Source of the DNA: Tubiluchus corallicola
Taxonomy: Eukaryota; Priapulida; Priapulimorpha; Priapulimorphida; Tubiluchidae
Assembly (NCBI GenBank): GCA_030141605.1
Contig: JAQGDQ010000216.1
Location: forward strand, 290,259-354,258
DNA: 64,000 bases
Reading direction: 5' to 3'
The notes beneath the pieces were generated by a model. It had not been told where the DNA came from and searched no databases. It saw only the letters and a list, made by a program, of their open reading frames with translations. Each line of letters opens with the position of its first letter. The stretch's first letter is position 1. Of the stretch, positions 49,023 through 58,902 are shown one piece after another. Made by a program: the position numbers and the translations under genes.

Positions 49023-52000
49023 TTACAAGTTCAGGTTTATCCCAAAAAGAAACATTTGTGAGGTGGGGTAAACACCCTCATCCACGCCAATATGGCGATC
49101 TGCATTATCGCCATTGTTGATAATCTCAGGGTCGAGTCCACTGTATCCGGTAATTGTAAGCAGATTTGTTGCTTGTGCATAAAGCCTTAAACGCTCAATG
49201 CCCCATTTAGAGGTTACTTCTGCCGGGATGGTATAGCCAATTTGTAGGTCCTTTATGCGGAGGTAAGAGCCATCTTCAACAAAGAAAGTTGAGGTTCTTT
49301 GCATCACTTCGTCATCTTTAAGTGCGATAGGCATTGTAATTTTATCTCCGTTTTCATAACGTTCGGCTGTCCATGATTCATAGAGTCTTTGTGTGCTACG
49401 ATTTCCCTGAAAGTTGCTAAATAGTATCCACCGGTTTACATAGTTTATCAGTTTATTGCCTTGTGACCCCTGAATAAACATTGTCATATCCCAGCTTTTA
49501 TACTGTGAGCCAATGTTTAGCCCATAAGTAAAATCGGGGTGTGGGCTGCCTATAAAGGTGCGATCCTCCGATGTTATCTTGCCATCGCCGTTCACATCTT
49601 TATATTTGAATACTCCGGGGCGGCTATAGCTGTCAACTCCATCTTTATCAGGGTTATATGGGCTATGTGCAGCGATCTCTTCTGCTGTGTTGAAAATACC
49701 TTCAACCACATATCCATAGAAGGAAGATATGGGTCTACCACTTGTACTTGCGGTGTATATGTTTTGACGAAGCTCATCTCCCCAGAGAATTTCGTTCGAG
49801 TTATCATTAAGTTTTGTGATTTCGTTTTTGTAGTGGGAGATGCTGGCACGGATATCAAAATAGAAGTCATTACCTGCCTGTCCGTGATAAGTGATCATCA
49901 GATCACACCCTCTGTTTTTCATCTCGCCAACATTTATGGCAGGAAGTACCAAATATCCATACACACTGGGAAGTTGTTGTTTGTAAAGCATATCTGTGGT
50001 CAGACGGTTATACCAGTCGAAATTGACCTGCAGTTTACTGTCAAATACCGTAATATCGAGGCCAACATTGGTGGTTGTGGTAGATTCCCATTTTCCATCC
50101 AGGTTACCCAGCTTATAGCGGTGGAATCCTGGCACCGTGGATGTGTTTGATCCTGACAGGCTGTAGTATGATTCGTTAATATGAGCCCGATAGGTGCTGT
50201 AGCTATTGTAGTTTCCACCAACGTTGTCATTACCATTTTGGCCCCAGCCTATTCTTAATTTAAGGTCGTTAAGCCAGCCATACTCTGTCAAAAAAGATTC
50301 TTCAGATATTCTCCACCCAGCAGAGAGTGCGGGGAATGTTCCCCATCGATGCGTTTTTGCAAATCTTGAAGAGCCATCACGACGTAAAACAGCTTCTAGA
50401 AGATACTTATCTCTAAAGCTGTAGTTTATTCTGCCAAAGTAGGAAAATGTAAACCATTCGTCAAAGGATCCTGTCGCGGTCTGATCGGATTCTCCCGAGT
50501 CTAAGACCATGTAGTCTGTATCTGTCATAAAGTATACACTCCGGCTTGCATTAAACCACTCCCAGTAGTCGCTAACGCATTCAGATCCCAGCAGCACCTT
50601 AATGTTATGTATATCATCAATAGTAGTGCTAAAATTAAGTGTGTTTGACCAGTTCCACTGGATTCCTCCTTCAAACTTCTGTGTTAGTTGGTCGTTAGGT
50701 TTTCCTTCTGAAAATTCCGGATCCATAATGCGCCGGTCCTGTTCGCGCGTGCTATTGTAATCGACACCAAACAGAGTTCGAAACGTAAGGTTTTTAGGTA
50801 GGTTTAGCTGTGCATATACATTTGCGAGTATACGCATTTCCCGAACATAATCATCCTTGTTGCGAGTGAGTACAGCTACGGGGTTTTGTGCGTTACCTGT
50901 TGTTGCAGCCTGTGTTCCGGCAAAGTTGCCTTTAATATCATAAACTGGAATGATAGGTTGCATTCTATAAGCCCAAGAGACAGAGTTTCCCTCATCATTA
51001 TTACCAAATCCATTACGGTTGACATATGAAGCTCCGAGGCTTTCCCCTATTTCCAGCCAGTCTGTAACTTTAGCATCAGCGTTAGAGCGTAGGGAGAATC
51101 GCTCAAAACCGGTGTGCATAACTATTCCTTCCTGTTCCATATATCCGGCAGAAAAAGCGTAGTTGCTGTTTTCGCTTCCTCCCGACAGGCCTATGTTGTA
51201 TTCCTGCACAGGGGCAAGGTTAAATATCTCATCGTACCAGTTAGTGCCTTGCTTGTTAGCACGAGTAATGCCATTGTAGGGACTTGGGTATGAATAGCTA
51301 CTTTCATCCACTTCGCCTTCCATCTTGCCTGCAGGTATTATATAGTCGGGAATAATGGGTGTTTCTCCATACCCTAACTGTTCATTTCCCCAGCCATTAT
51401 CTCCCGGATTTAATCCCGCATTGCGGTTTTCCATCCACAAAAGATCCGCATACTCTTGGGTATTCAACAGGTCCAGTTGATTGGTGGCGCGTTGTATCCC
51501 GAAACGCGCATCGAAACTAAGTCTTGTCTTTCCCGGTTTTCCACGCTTTGTAGTAATAATAATAACTCCATTAGCAGCACGAACACCGTATATAGCTGAG
51601 GAGGAAGCATCTTTAAGCACCGACATGGATTCAATATCGTTGGGATTGATTTTACTTAGTCCGTCAGTTGAAGGCACCCCGTCAATAATGTATAGCGGAT
51701 CGTTGTTGTTTACAGATCCAATGCCACGAACACGCACGGTAGCTTCTCCTCCGGGAGAGTTATCATTGGTTATTGTAACACCTGCAACCCTTCCTTGTAT
51801 ACGTGAAGCTGCATTAGCTACAGGAATCGAGCGTAGCTCATCTTCTGAGACAGAGGTAACAGCACCTGTCAAGGTTTTCTTTTGCTGGGTACCGTAGCCA
51901 ACAATAATAACTTCGTCAACATTAATAATGTCTGATTTCATGGTTACGTTAATATTGGTTCGGTCCCCAATTTCAGCATCTTGTGTTAGCATACCAATGT

Positions 52001-52262
52001 AGGAGAATACCAATACATTAGCATCAGCAGGTATTTGGGACAAATTGTATTTCCCCTCCCAGTCTGTGATTACCCCTATAGTTGTACCTTTAACCATTAC
52101 TGTTACTCCCGTAATAGGGTTCCCGTTCTCTTCTGTTACGGTACCACTAATTGTCTTTTGCTGAGCGGAAAGTGCCCCTCCTGTCAGCATAAAAAGGAGC
52201 ATAATATAAGTGCTCCACCAACTCTTTGTTTTTGAAATGAAACTTAGACTTATTTTCCTCAT
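49023..52262 (-). CDS. SusC/RagA-family TonB-dependent outer-membrane transporter
   Basis: I start it at the ATG at 52260-52262 (MRKISLSFISKTKSWWSTY), giving 1079 residues; the frame extends 18 codons upstream. After the signal peptide comes the CarboxypepD_reg-like domain (KTISGTVTEENGNPITGVTV, about 37-110). The plug domain follows, with the SusC signature VDEVIIVGYGTQQKKTLTGA, then the VRVRGIGSVNNNDPLYIIDG segment and the beta-barrel with a C-terminal phenylalanine-rich end (FLFGINLNL). It imports the ligand bound by SusD using TonB energy. The susC-susD gap is 38 bp. An upstream 12-bp palindrome (52529-52540) could be an operator. Confidence 0.95.
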   Translation of the reverse strand: MRKISLSFISKTKSWWSTYIMLLFMLTGGALSAQQKTISGTVTEENGNPITGVTVMVKGTTIGVITDWEGKYNLSQIPADANVLVFSYIGMLTQDAEIGDRTNINVTMKSDIINVDEVIIVGYGTQQKKTLTGAVTSVSEDELRSIPVANAASRIQGRVAGVTITNDNSPGGEATVRVRGIGSVNNNDPLYIIDGVPSTDGLSKINPNDIESMSVLKDASSSAIYGVRAANGVIIITTKRGKPGKTRLSFDARFGIQRATNQLDLLNTQEYADLLWMENRNAGLNPGDNGWGNEQLGYGETPIIPDYIIPAGKMEGEVDESSYSYPSPYNGITRANKQGTNWYDEIFNLAPVQEYNIGLSGGSENSNYAFSAGYMEQEGIVMHTGFERFSLRSNADAKVTDWLEIGESLGASYVNRNGFGNNDEGNSVSWAYRMQPIIPVYDIKGNFAGTQAATTGNAQNPVAVLTRNKDDYVREMRILANVYAQLNLPKNLTFRTLFGVDYNSTREQDRRIMDPEFSEGKPNDQLTQKFEGGIQWNWSNTLNFSTTIDDIHNIKVLLGSECVSDYWEWFNASRSVYFMTDTDYMVLDSGESDQTATGSFDEWFTFSYFGRINYSFRDKYLLEAVLRRDGSSRFAKTHRWGTFPALSAGWRISEESFLTEYGWLNDLKLRIGWGQNGNDNVGGNYNSYSTYRAHINESYYSLSGSNTSTVPGFHRYKLGNLDGKWESTTTTNVGLDITVFDSKLQVNFDWYNRLTTDMLYKQQLPSVYGYLVLPAINVGEMKNRGCDLMITYHGQAGNDFYFDIRASISHYKNEITKLNDNSNEILWGDELRQNIYTASTSGRPISSFYGYVVEGIFNTAEEIAAHSPYNPDKDGVDSYSRPGVFKYKDVNGDGKITSEDRTFIGSPHPDFTYGLNIGSQYKSWDMTMFIQGSQGNKLINYVNRWILFSNFQGNRSTQRLYESWTAERYENGDKITMPIALKDDEVMQRTSTFFVEDGSYLRIKDLQIGYTIPAEVTSKWGIERLRLYAQATNLLTITGYSGLDPEIINNGDNADRHIGVDEGVYPTSQMFLFGINLNL

Positions 52263-52822
52263 AGATTTAAAGTATTTAAAAATTAATAATAAATTTATTT
52301 TCGCTTTTAAAAGCAACGCCCTTTCGGGAAAATTCCAGGCTATACAGAAACGACATAGTTTATCCCAAATGGGAGCTAAACCAGAAAGAGAGACACGCTA
52401 AGTTTTTAAATTTGGTTTTGTACAATGAGCCCTTTGCAATACTCATTTTTTCTTTAAAGTTCTCTTCAAAGCCTTTATTTTACATCAGTAAATTGCGACT
52501 TTTTATTGAAATTTTTCTTGATTTGAATCAAAGCGCTTTGTTTTGTAATGGCCTCATATTGTTTAGTTTAGTATATTATATTATGGCAAAGAGCTATAAC
52601 GATTTGTAGCTTTACCAGGTATTAAATTTTATTTACAATATAGTTAAAAAAGTTTAAATACTTATTTTAAGGAAATGAAAGCTGTGGGAAAGTCTTACGG
52701 TTATTAAATTGGAATAGAATAGAGTGTAGGTGTGTTTTTGCCTTGCGAAGGTTTCATCATATGGTTTTATAAGCAATAGGGGAGTGAAGGCTGAGTGTTT
52801 AGACAGGTGTGATTATCATGTT
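52263..52822. other. Intergenic region upstream of susC
   Basis: 560 bp without a supported gene, between susC and the polA stop. It contains the palindrome CAAAGCGCTTTG (52529-52540) and a stretch near 52436-52525 that resembles the DNA behind susD near 47165-47255. No clear TAnnTTTG promoter for susC was found. Confidence 0.5.
52529..52540. promoter_or_regulatory. Palindrome, possible LacI-type operator upstream of susC
   Basis: CAAAGCGCTTTG is a perfect 12-bp palindrome with the central CG found in many LacI/GalR-family operators. It lies about 267 bp upstream of the susC start. No LacI-type gene is in the window, so the link is only suggested. Confidence 0.3.
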
Positions 52823-55591
52823 TTAGTGAGCATCAAGCCAATTTTTAGCTGCATGTATTTCAACAGTGAGAGGTATCTGTATCTGTACAGCATTTTCCAT
52901 TTCAAATTTTACAATTTCCATCAATTCTTCCAGTTCGGGCTTATAGGCATCAAAGTTCAATTCATCGTGCACTTGCAGGATCATTTTTGATTTCATCCCT
53001 TTTTCCTCCATTTTGCGATGTATGTTTATCATTGCGATTTTTATAATATCTGCTGCAGATCCTTGTATAGGCGCATTGACGGCATTTCGCTCGGCTATTT
53101 TTCTTACCATAGTGTTAGCTGAGTTTATATCGTTGAGGTATCGTTTTCTTCCCATCATAGTTTTTACAAATCCGTCTTTGCGTGCTTGTTCTATCTGTTT
53201 GTCAATAAATTCTCTTACCATACCAAAGCTGCTAAAGTACCCATCTATCAGCTCTTTGGATTCGGCCCGGGGAATGTTAAGCCTTTGAGATAGTCCGAAT
53301 GCAGAGATGCCGTATATAATTCCGAAGTTGGCGGTTTTGGCTTTTCTCCTCATTTCCGGTGTTACTCTGTCCATGTCTACACCAAATATCTTAGATGCTG
53401 TTGTTAGGTGTATGTCTTCACGTTTTCTGAATGCTTCGGCCATTTCATTATCTTGCGACATTGCTGCCATGATGCGAAGCTCTATTTGGGAGTAGTCGGC
53501 TGAGAGGTATATGTGTTCTTTGTCTGACGGGATAAATGCTCTTCTTATCTCTTTGCCACTTTCATCCCTGATGGGTATGTTTTGCATGTTTGGGTTTTTC
53601 GAGCTAAGCCTACCCGTTGCCACTACGGTTTGATTAAAGGAGGTGTGTATTTTACCTGTCACTGGGTTTACCAACCTGGGAAGGGCTTCCACGTAGGTAG
53701 ACAGCAGTTTTTTTATCCCCCTGTATTCTAATATTTTCTGAACGATAGAGTGTTTGTTTTGTAACTGTACCAATACCTCTTCACTGGTAGAGTATTGTTT
53801 TGTTTTTGTCTTTTTTGCTTTAGGATTGAGTTTTAACTTGTCAAAAAGGATTGTTCCCAGCTGTTTTGGCGAAGATATATTAAACTCTTCTCCAGCCAGT
53901 TCTGTTATTTCCTTTTCAAGGCCTATTGCTACATTTCTTAGATGTTCTGCATATGTCAACAACGCATTTTTATCTATTTTTACGCCCGATAGTTCCATTG
54001 AAACCAGTATTTTTACTAGTGGCATCTCTATTTCATGGAACAGCTTAGTCACACCGGTGCTCTCCATCTCTTTTAGAAGGATTGGTTTCAATCTTCGGGT
54101 TATATCAGCGTCTTCACAGGCGTATTCAAGTAGTTTTTCGGGGGGTACTTGCCTCATTGAGCGCTGATTTTTTCCACGCTCCCCAATTAGGGACTCAATA
54201 GGTATTTTAATGTATCCTAAGTATATTTTGCTAAGGTAGTCAAGGTTGTGTCGTAGTTCAGGCTGTATAAGGTAGTGAGCGATCATGGTGTCGAAGTAAG
54301 GTTCTTTTACTTCAGCACCATAGCGAGTCAGTATTAGTATGTCGTATTTAATGTTTTGTCCTATTTTCAAAATATTTTCATCTTCAAAGACCGAAGCAAA
54401 CTCCTGTATAATAGCTTTAGCTGGTTCTGGATCAGGCGGCAGAGGTACAAAGTAGGCTTCCGTGTCACGAAAAGAGAAGGATATTCCTATTGGTTCAGCT
54501 GTGTGAGGGTCCAGTCCGGTGGTTTCGACATCAAAACAGAACTCTTTTTCTGCCTTAAGTCTGGAGTGGAGTTCTGATCTTTTCTTCTCCGAATCGACCA
54601 GTACATAGTTATGGTTTGCAGAGGTTAGTTTTTCGTTTTGCTTTTCTACTTTATGAGGTGGTGTCACTGGTTGTGACATGTTTGCAAATAGTGTACCTTC
54701 TCCAAATGCTATTTGTTGTGTAGCTCCATTGCCATACTGGGCGGCAAGTTTTGTGAATCCCAGATCATCAAATAGGTTGTGCAGCTTTTCTCTGTTGGGA
54801 TCCACTTTGCTCATTTGTTCGGGTTTTATATCGAGCGGTACGTCCAGAACTATTGTTGCAAGTTTTTTGGATAGCCTCACCTGCTCTTCATTTTCTTGTA
54901 AGCGCTCTTTTTGTTTCCCTTTCAGCTTACCTGTGTTTTGATAGATGTTATCTATGTTTTCAAACTGTTCGATTAACTGCATTGCTGTTTTTGGTCCTAC
55001 TCCCGGGCATCCGGGTATATTATCAGCAGTATCGCCCATAAGCGCTAAGATATCTATTACCTGTGTGGGGTTAGATACCCGGAAGTTATCCATTACTTGC
55101 TCTACTCCCCAGATCTCCACATCATTCCCCATGCGCTTGGGTTTATACATAAATATGTTTTCGGATACTAGCTGGGCGTAGTCTTTGTCAGGGGTTATCA
55201 TGTAGACTTCAAAGTCTTCTTTGCAGGCCTGTTTTGCTATGGTTCCGATAACATCATCCGCCTCATATCCCTTTTTTTCAATTATTGGAATATTGTAGGC
55301 CTCTATGATTTTTCGTATGTAGGGTATAGAGTTTCTAATATCTTCGGGCATCTCTTCACGTTGTGCCTTGTATTTTTTAAATATTTTGTGCCTGAATGTA
55401 GGTTCTGACATGTCAAAGGCTACCGCTATATGAGAGGGTTCTTCTTTTTTCAAAAGCTGCTCCAAAGTATTTGTAAAGCCGAATATTGCGGAGGTATTAA
55501 TGCCCTTGGGGCTATATCGCGGGTTTTTTATGAAGGCGAAGTACGCCCTGTATATAAGTGCGTATGCATCAAGAAGAAATAGCTTTTTCAT
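52823..55591 (-). CDS. polA: DNA polymerase I
   Basis: A 922-residue repair and Okazaki-fragment processing polymerase with all three modules. The 5'-3' exonuclease domain (1-290) carries KKGYEADDVIGTIA and GVGPKTAMQLIEQF. The 3'-5' exonuclease domain begins at about 340 with FDVETTGLDPHTAEP, whose Asp and Glu are kept, so proofreading is likely. The family A polymerase domain has motif A DYSQIELRIMA, motif B RRKAKTANFGIIYGIS and motif C VHDELNFDA near the end. Length is normal. A predicted promoter lies at 55656-55684. Confidence 0.96.
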   Translation of the reverse strand: MKKLFLLDAYALIYRAYFAFIKNPRYSPKGINTSAIFGFTNTLEQLLKKEEPSHIAVAFDMSEPTFRHKIFKKYKAQREEMPEDIRNSIPYIRKIIEAYNIPIIEKKGYEADDVIGTIAKQACKEDFEVYMITPDKDYAQLVSENIFMYKPKRMGNDVEIWGVEQVMDNFRVSNPTQVIDILALMGDTADNIPGCPGVGPKTAMQLIEQFENIDNIYQNTGKLKGKQKERLQENEEQVRLSKKLATIVLDVPLDIKPEQMSKVDPNREKLHNLFDDLGFTKLAAQYGNGATQQIAFGEGTLFANMSQPVTPPHKVEKQNEKLTSANHNYVLVDSEKKRSELHSRLKAEKEFCFDVETTGLDPHTAEPIGISFSFRDTEAYFVPLPPDPEPAKAIIQEFASVFEDENILKIGQNIKYDILILTRYGAEVKEPYFDTMIAHYLIQPELRHNLDYLSKIYLGYIKIPIESLIGERGKNQRSMRQVPPEKLLEYACEDADITRRLKPILLKEMESTGVTKLFHEIEMPLVKILVSMELSGVKIDKNALLTYAEHLRNVAIGLEKEITELAGEEFNISSPKQLGTILFDKLKLNPKAKKTKTKQYSTSEEVLVQLQNKHSIVQKILEYRGIKKLLSTYVEALPRLVNPVTGKIHTSFNQTVVATGRLSSKNPNMQNIPIRDESGKEIRRAFIPSDKEHIYLSADYSQIELRIMAAMSQDNEMAEAFRKREDIHLTTASKIFGVDMDRVTPEMRRKAKTANFGIIYGISAFGLSQRLNIPRAESKELIDGYFSSFGMVREFIDKQIEQARKDGFVKTMMGRKRYLNDINSANTMVRKIAERNAVNAPIQGSAADIIKIAMINIHRKMEEKGMKSKMILQVHDELNFDAYKPELEELMEIVKFEMENAVQIQIPLTVEIHAAKNWLDAH

Positions 55592-56287
55592 TATAAAGTA
55601 CAGCCTGTTTTGCTGTTTTTGAAAGGGTAAATTGTTATGTTACATCAAGCTCACACAAAGATATAAATACTGGTATTTTTGCAAAACTTATCTTTTTACT
55701 AAACTAATGTTATTCGTCAAAATCCTCATTTAGGTCACTACTGAAAGAGGTCAAAGGTGTTTTTCAACGTTGCCCGGTTTAATATGCCTGGGATGGGGCT
55801 CTTATTTTTAAAGAGTAATAGAGTCAGGGTTTTAGTAATTGATCCCCATTCAGGTTATTTAGTGATAGGTATGATCTTTTTCCTAATGTTTCTCGTAGGA
55901 TGGAGCGTGCATAATGAAAGTTTTATCTATATTTTAGTGTGAGCATTTGTTGCAAGCAGTTTCTACATGAGTAAGAGCATGAGTGGTAACTATCGATGTA
56001 GAGCTCAGTTTTGAGCTGCTTGGAGTGTTATGGTTTTATTCTTACTTATAATTATTTAGCAAGGACATGTCAATACACTGTTGAGTGGATATACCGGGGA
56101 TAGCTTTTGCATATGTAATACTTAATGCTAATTAGGGGTCTTTTTCACACTGAATTGCCTTGTTTGATTGCACAGTTTTTAATAGTTTCAAAATTTTGCT
56201 TAAGTTCGTTCTGACAGGTTTTCTGTTTTTATTTATGGTTTTAAGAGTCATATAAAAATATAGTAGTATATAACTCATCTTATTATT
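55592..56287. other. Intergenic region between polA and the permease genes
   Basis: 696 bp containing the polA promoter. A 61-codon plus-strand frame (55757-55942) with one hydrophobic stretch (IGMIFFLMFLVGWSV) has no recognisable family and I do not call it. No ABC ATPase gene or fragment was seen here. Confidence 0.5.
55656..55684 (-). promoter_or_regulatory. Predicted polA promoter
   Basis: On the minus strand TTG (55682-55684) and TATCTTTG (55656-55663) are 18 bp apart, fitting the Bacteroidota pattern, about 65 bp upstream of the polA ATG. A plus-strand TATTTTTG at 55674-55681 overlaps it. Confidence 0.5.
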
Positions 56288-57460
56288 GTGCCGATATTTA
56301 AGTTAGCACTTAGAAACCTTTTAGGGGCGGGGCTCAGAGTATGGCTCAACGCTTTTGTTCTCTCTTTGTCATATGTTTTGATTATATGGCATCAGGGTAT
56401 TATAGATGGCTGGGATATGCAGGCTAAGCGTGATATGATTGCGTGGGAGGTTGGCGGAGGTCAGTTTTGGCATCCCGATTACGATCCTTATGATCCATTT
56501 ACACTTGAAAGCTGTCATGCGCCTATTCCGGAAGAGTTACAGCAGGTGGTGGATAGCGGAGCTGTTGTGCCTATTGTTATTTCACAAGGCACATTATATC
56601 CTGCGGGTAGGATGCAGTCGGTAATATTAAAGGGTATTCCTCCGGAGCAGACCGTTTTGGAGCTTCCGACTTCAGTTCTGAAGGGTGGTGGTTTTTTAGC
56701 TTCAGCGCTGATAGGCAAGAGGATGGCTAAAAGCTGTGAGCTTGATAAGGGAGATATAGTTCTTGTTAGGTGGCGTGACTCTAATGGCACATTTGATGCG
56801 ACTGAGATAGTGATTGCAGATGTGTTTGACACCAATGTTCCTGCTGTAGATATGGGTGTTGTGTGGCTCTCTTTGGAAGGGTTGCAAGGCATGCTGCAGC
56901 TGCCTGGTGAAGCTACCATGCTTGTAGTGTCTTCCGAATATCGGGAGTTGTCGGATATGGGAGGTTGGAGTTATAAGTCGGTGGATGAGCTTACTGTTGA
57001 TCTTACCCGGGTTATAAAATCGAAGTCGATTGGCGGTTCGGTGCTTTATGTGGTTCTTATGGCGTTAGCTATGCTTGCTGTGTTTGACACACAGGTTTTA
57101 TCGGTCTTCAGGCGGCAGAAAGAGATTGGGCTGTTCATGGCTTTAGGAATGACCCGGCGAGGTGTTGTGTGGCTTTTTACTCTTGAGGGAGCTATGAACT
57201 CTTTGTTTGCGCTATTTATGGCTGCAGTTTACGGATTACCACTGTTCTATTACACTTCTGCAAAAGGCTATTCAATGCCTGCTGGTAGTGATGAGTATGG
57301 CTTGGCTATTGCGGAAATTATATATCCCGAGTATGGTTTGGGTCTAGTGCTGGGTACTATTGCTTTTATAGTGATAGCAACAACAGTTGTAAGCTATCTG
57401 CCATCCGGGAAGATATCGAACATGAACCCGACTGATGCAATAAGAGGAAGGCTACAATGA
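56288..57460 (+). CDS. FtsX-family ABC transporter permease (first of pair)
   Basis: A 390-residue permease with the MacB/LolE-type plan: an N-terminal membrane helix (about 15-35), a large periplasmic domain (about 40-245), and three C-terminal helices (SVLYVVLMALAMLAVF, an FALFMAAVYGLPLF region, and the last near 350-370) with the FRRQKEIGLFMALGMTRRGV coupling segment between them. Such permeases act in lipoprotein release or efflux with a separate ATPase. The start is GTG. It overlaps the second permease by 4 bp (ATGA). No ATPase gene adjoins it, which is unusual for this operon type. Confidence 0.85.
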   Translation: MPIFKLALRNLLGAGLRVWLNAFVLSLSYVLIIWHQGIIDGWDMQAKRDMIAWEVGGGQFWHPDYDPYDPFTLESCHAPIPEELQQVVDSGAVVPIVISQGTLYPAGRMQSVILKGIPPEQTVLELPTSVLKGGGFLASALIGKRMAKSCELDKGDIVLVRWRDSNGTFDATEIVIADVFDTNVPAVDMGVVWLSLEGLQGMLQLPGEATMLVVSSEYRELSDMGGWSYKSVDELTVDLTRVIKSKSIGGSVLYVVLMALAMLAVFDTQVLSVFRRQKEIGLFMALGMTRRGVVWLFTLEGAMNSLFALFMAAVYGLPLFYYTSAKGYSMPAGSDEYGLAIAEIIYPEYGLGLVLGTIAFIVIATTVVSYLPSGKISNMNPTDAIRGRLQ

Positions 57461-58734
57461 TACTATTTTTGTATAGAGGATTGTTCCGGGATAAGCAGCG
57501 CAGTAAGTTGCCTGTGATAATTGTTAGCCTGGGAGTTATGCTGACCGTTCTTCTGTCGTGTTGGGTTGAGGGTGTGGTGAGCAACGGTATAGATATGAAT
57601 GCGCGTTTTAGCACTGGGCATGTTAAAGTGATGTCCGGGCCATATGCCGATCATGAAGAGCAGGTACCTAATGATCTTGCACTGATGGATGTTTCCGGGT
57701 TGGTAGATGAGTTGAAGGAGATCTATCCTGATATGCACTGGGTGGAGCGGATCCGCCTTGGCGGGTTGCTGGATGTTCCTGATGAGCTAGGGGAGACAAA
57801 GTCACAAGGCCCGGTTAGCGGTATTGCTATAGATCTTTTTAATGATAATCAGGGGGAGCTTGAGCGCCTGAACATATCCCGTTCGCTTGTGAAAGGTGGG
57901 CGTATACCTGAGTTGCCGGGAGAGGTTCTTTTAAGTGATAGTTTTGCTGTGAAGATGGGGGTATCTCCCGGTGATAATATAACAATAATAAGCTCTACTA
58001 TGCATGGTGGTATGGCGTTTTATAATTTGACGCTAGTCGGAACTGTGAATTTTGGTTCTGCTTACCTTGACAGGGGTACCATAATAGTTGATATTTCTGA
58101 TGCAAGGCTTATACTTGACATGCATGATGCAGCGGGTGAGATACTGGGGTACTTTGATGATGGTTATTATAATGATAAGCTTGCCGTAGCTATTTCCAGT
58201 ACTTTTAACAAGAGGCATGCAGGGTCTGATGATGAGTTTGCTCCGGTTATGGTTGCGCTAAGTGGTAGGCAGTATTTGGGGCAGATGCTTTCAATGGCAA
58301 AAAATATGGGAGCTATTGTTTCTACCGTGTTTATTGTAATAATGTCAATAGTCCTTTGGAATGCTGGGATTCTTGGGGGATTGCGCCGCTATGGTGAGTT
58401 TGGGCTTCGGCTGGCTGTAGGCGAGGGTAGAGGGCATATTTATGGATCCCTGGTTGGGGAGTCTGTTATTGTAGGTGTTACAGGCTCTATTTTGGGTACG
58501 TTTGCAGGTTTGTTATTGGCTTGGTGGCTACAGAGCTACGGGATTGATTTTTCCAAAGTAATGAAGAATGTAAGTATGATGATACCGACGGTTTACAGGG
58601 CACGCATAACCCCGGAGGCTTTTTATATAGGGCTTGTGCCGGGCATGCTTTCAACCGTAATGGGGGCAATGCTTTCCGGGATAGGGATATACAGGCGCGG
58701 GACGGCAGGTTTGTTTAAAGAGCTTGAGAATTAA
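57457..58734 (+). CDS. FtsX-family ABC transporter permease (second of pair)
   Basis: A 425-residue permease paralogous to the preceding one, with an N-terminal helix (about 20-40), a periplasmic domain and three C-terminal helices (GAIVSTVFIVIMSIVLWNAG, VTGSILGTFAGLLLAWWL, and GLVPGMLSTVMGAMLSGIGI). The coupling loop reads LRRYGEFGLRLAVGEGRGH. It overlaps the first permease by 4 bp, so the two are translated together and likely form a heterodimer. A LolA-like gene follows after 168 bp, suggesting a role in lipoprotein or envelope lipid traffic. Confidence 0.86.
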   Translation: MILFLYRGLFRDKQRSKLPVIIVSLGVMLTVLLSCWVEGVVSNGIDMNARFSTGHVKVMSGPYADHEEQVPNDLALMDVSGLVDELKEIYPDMHWVERIRLGGLLDVPDELGETKSQGPVSGIAIDLFNDNQGELERLNISRSLVKGGRIPELPGEVLLSDSFAVKMGVSPGDNITIISSTMHGGMAFYNLTLVGTVNFGSAYLDRGTIIVDISDARLILDMHDAAGEILGYFDDGYYNDKLAVAISSTFNKRHAGSDDEFAPVMVALSGRQYLGQMLSMAKNMGAIVSTVFIVIMSIVLWNAGILGGLRRYGEFGLRLAVGEGRGHIYGSLVGESVIVGVTGSILGTFAGLLLAWWLQSYGIDFSKVMKNVSMMIPTVYRARITPEAFYIGLVPGMLSTVMGAMLSGIGIYRRGTAGLFKELEN

Positions 58735-58902
58735 GCTATGAGGCTGTTTTTTGTAGTGTAAAGTGTGGTTCAGTCTGAAGGGTAACAGTGTAAGAGTCGC
58801 AATTTACAGAGGCAAGTGAGTATTTTTGACGGAAGTGTAAAAGAGATGAGTTTTGCAAGGTCGAGGTCAGGTGTATAGGTAGTGTAAAAGTTAAGAGCAG
58901 AT

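Noticed and set aside
49539-50150. 203-codon plus-strand frame inside susC
   Set aside because: Antisense shadow of the well-supported SusC barrel; no family features or start signals.
55757-55942. 61-codon plus-strand frame between polA and the permeases
   Set aside because: One hydrophobic stretch only, no family match, no clear start signals.
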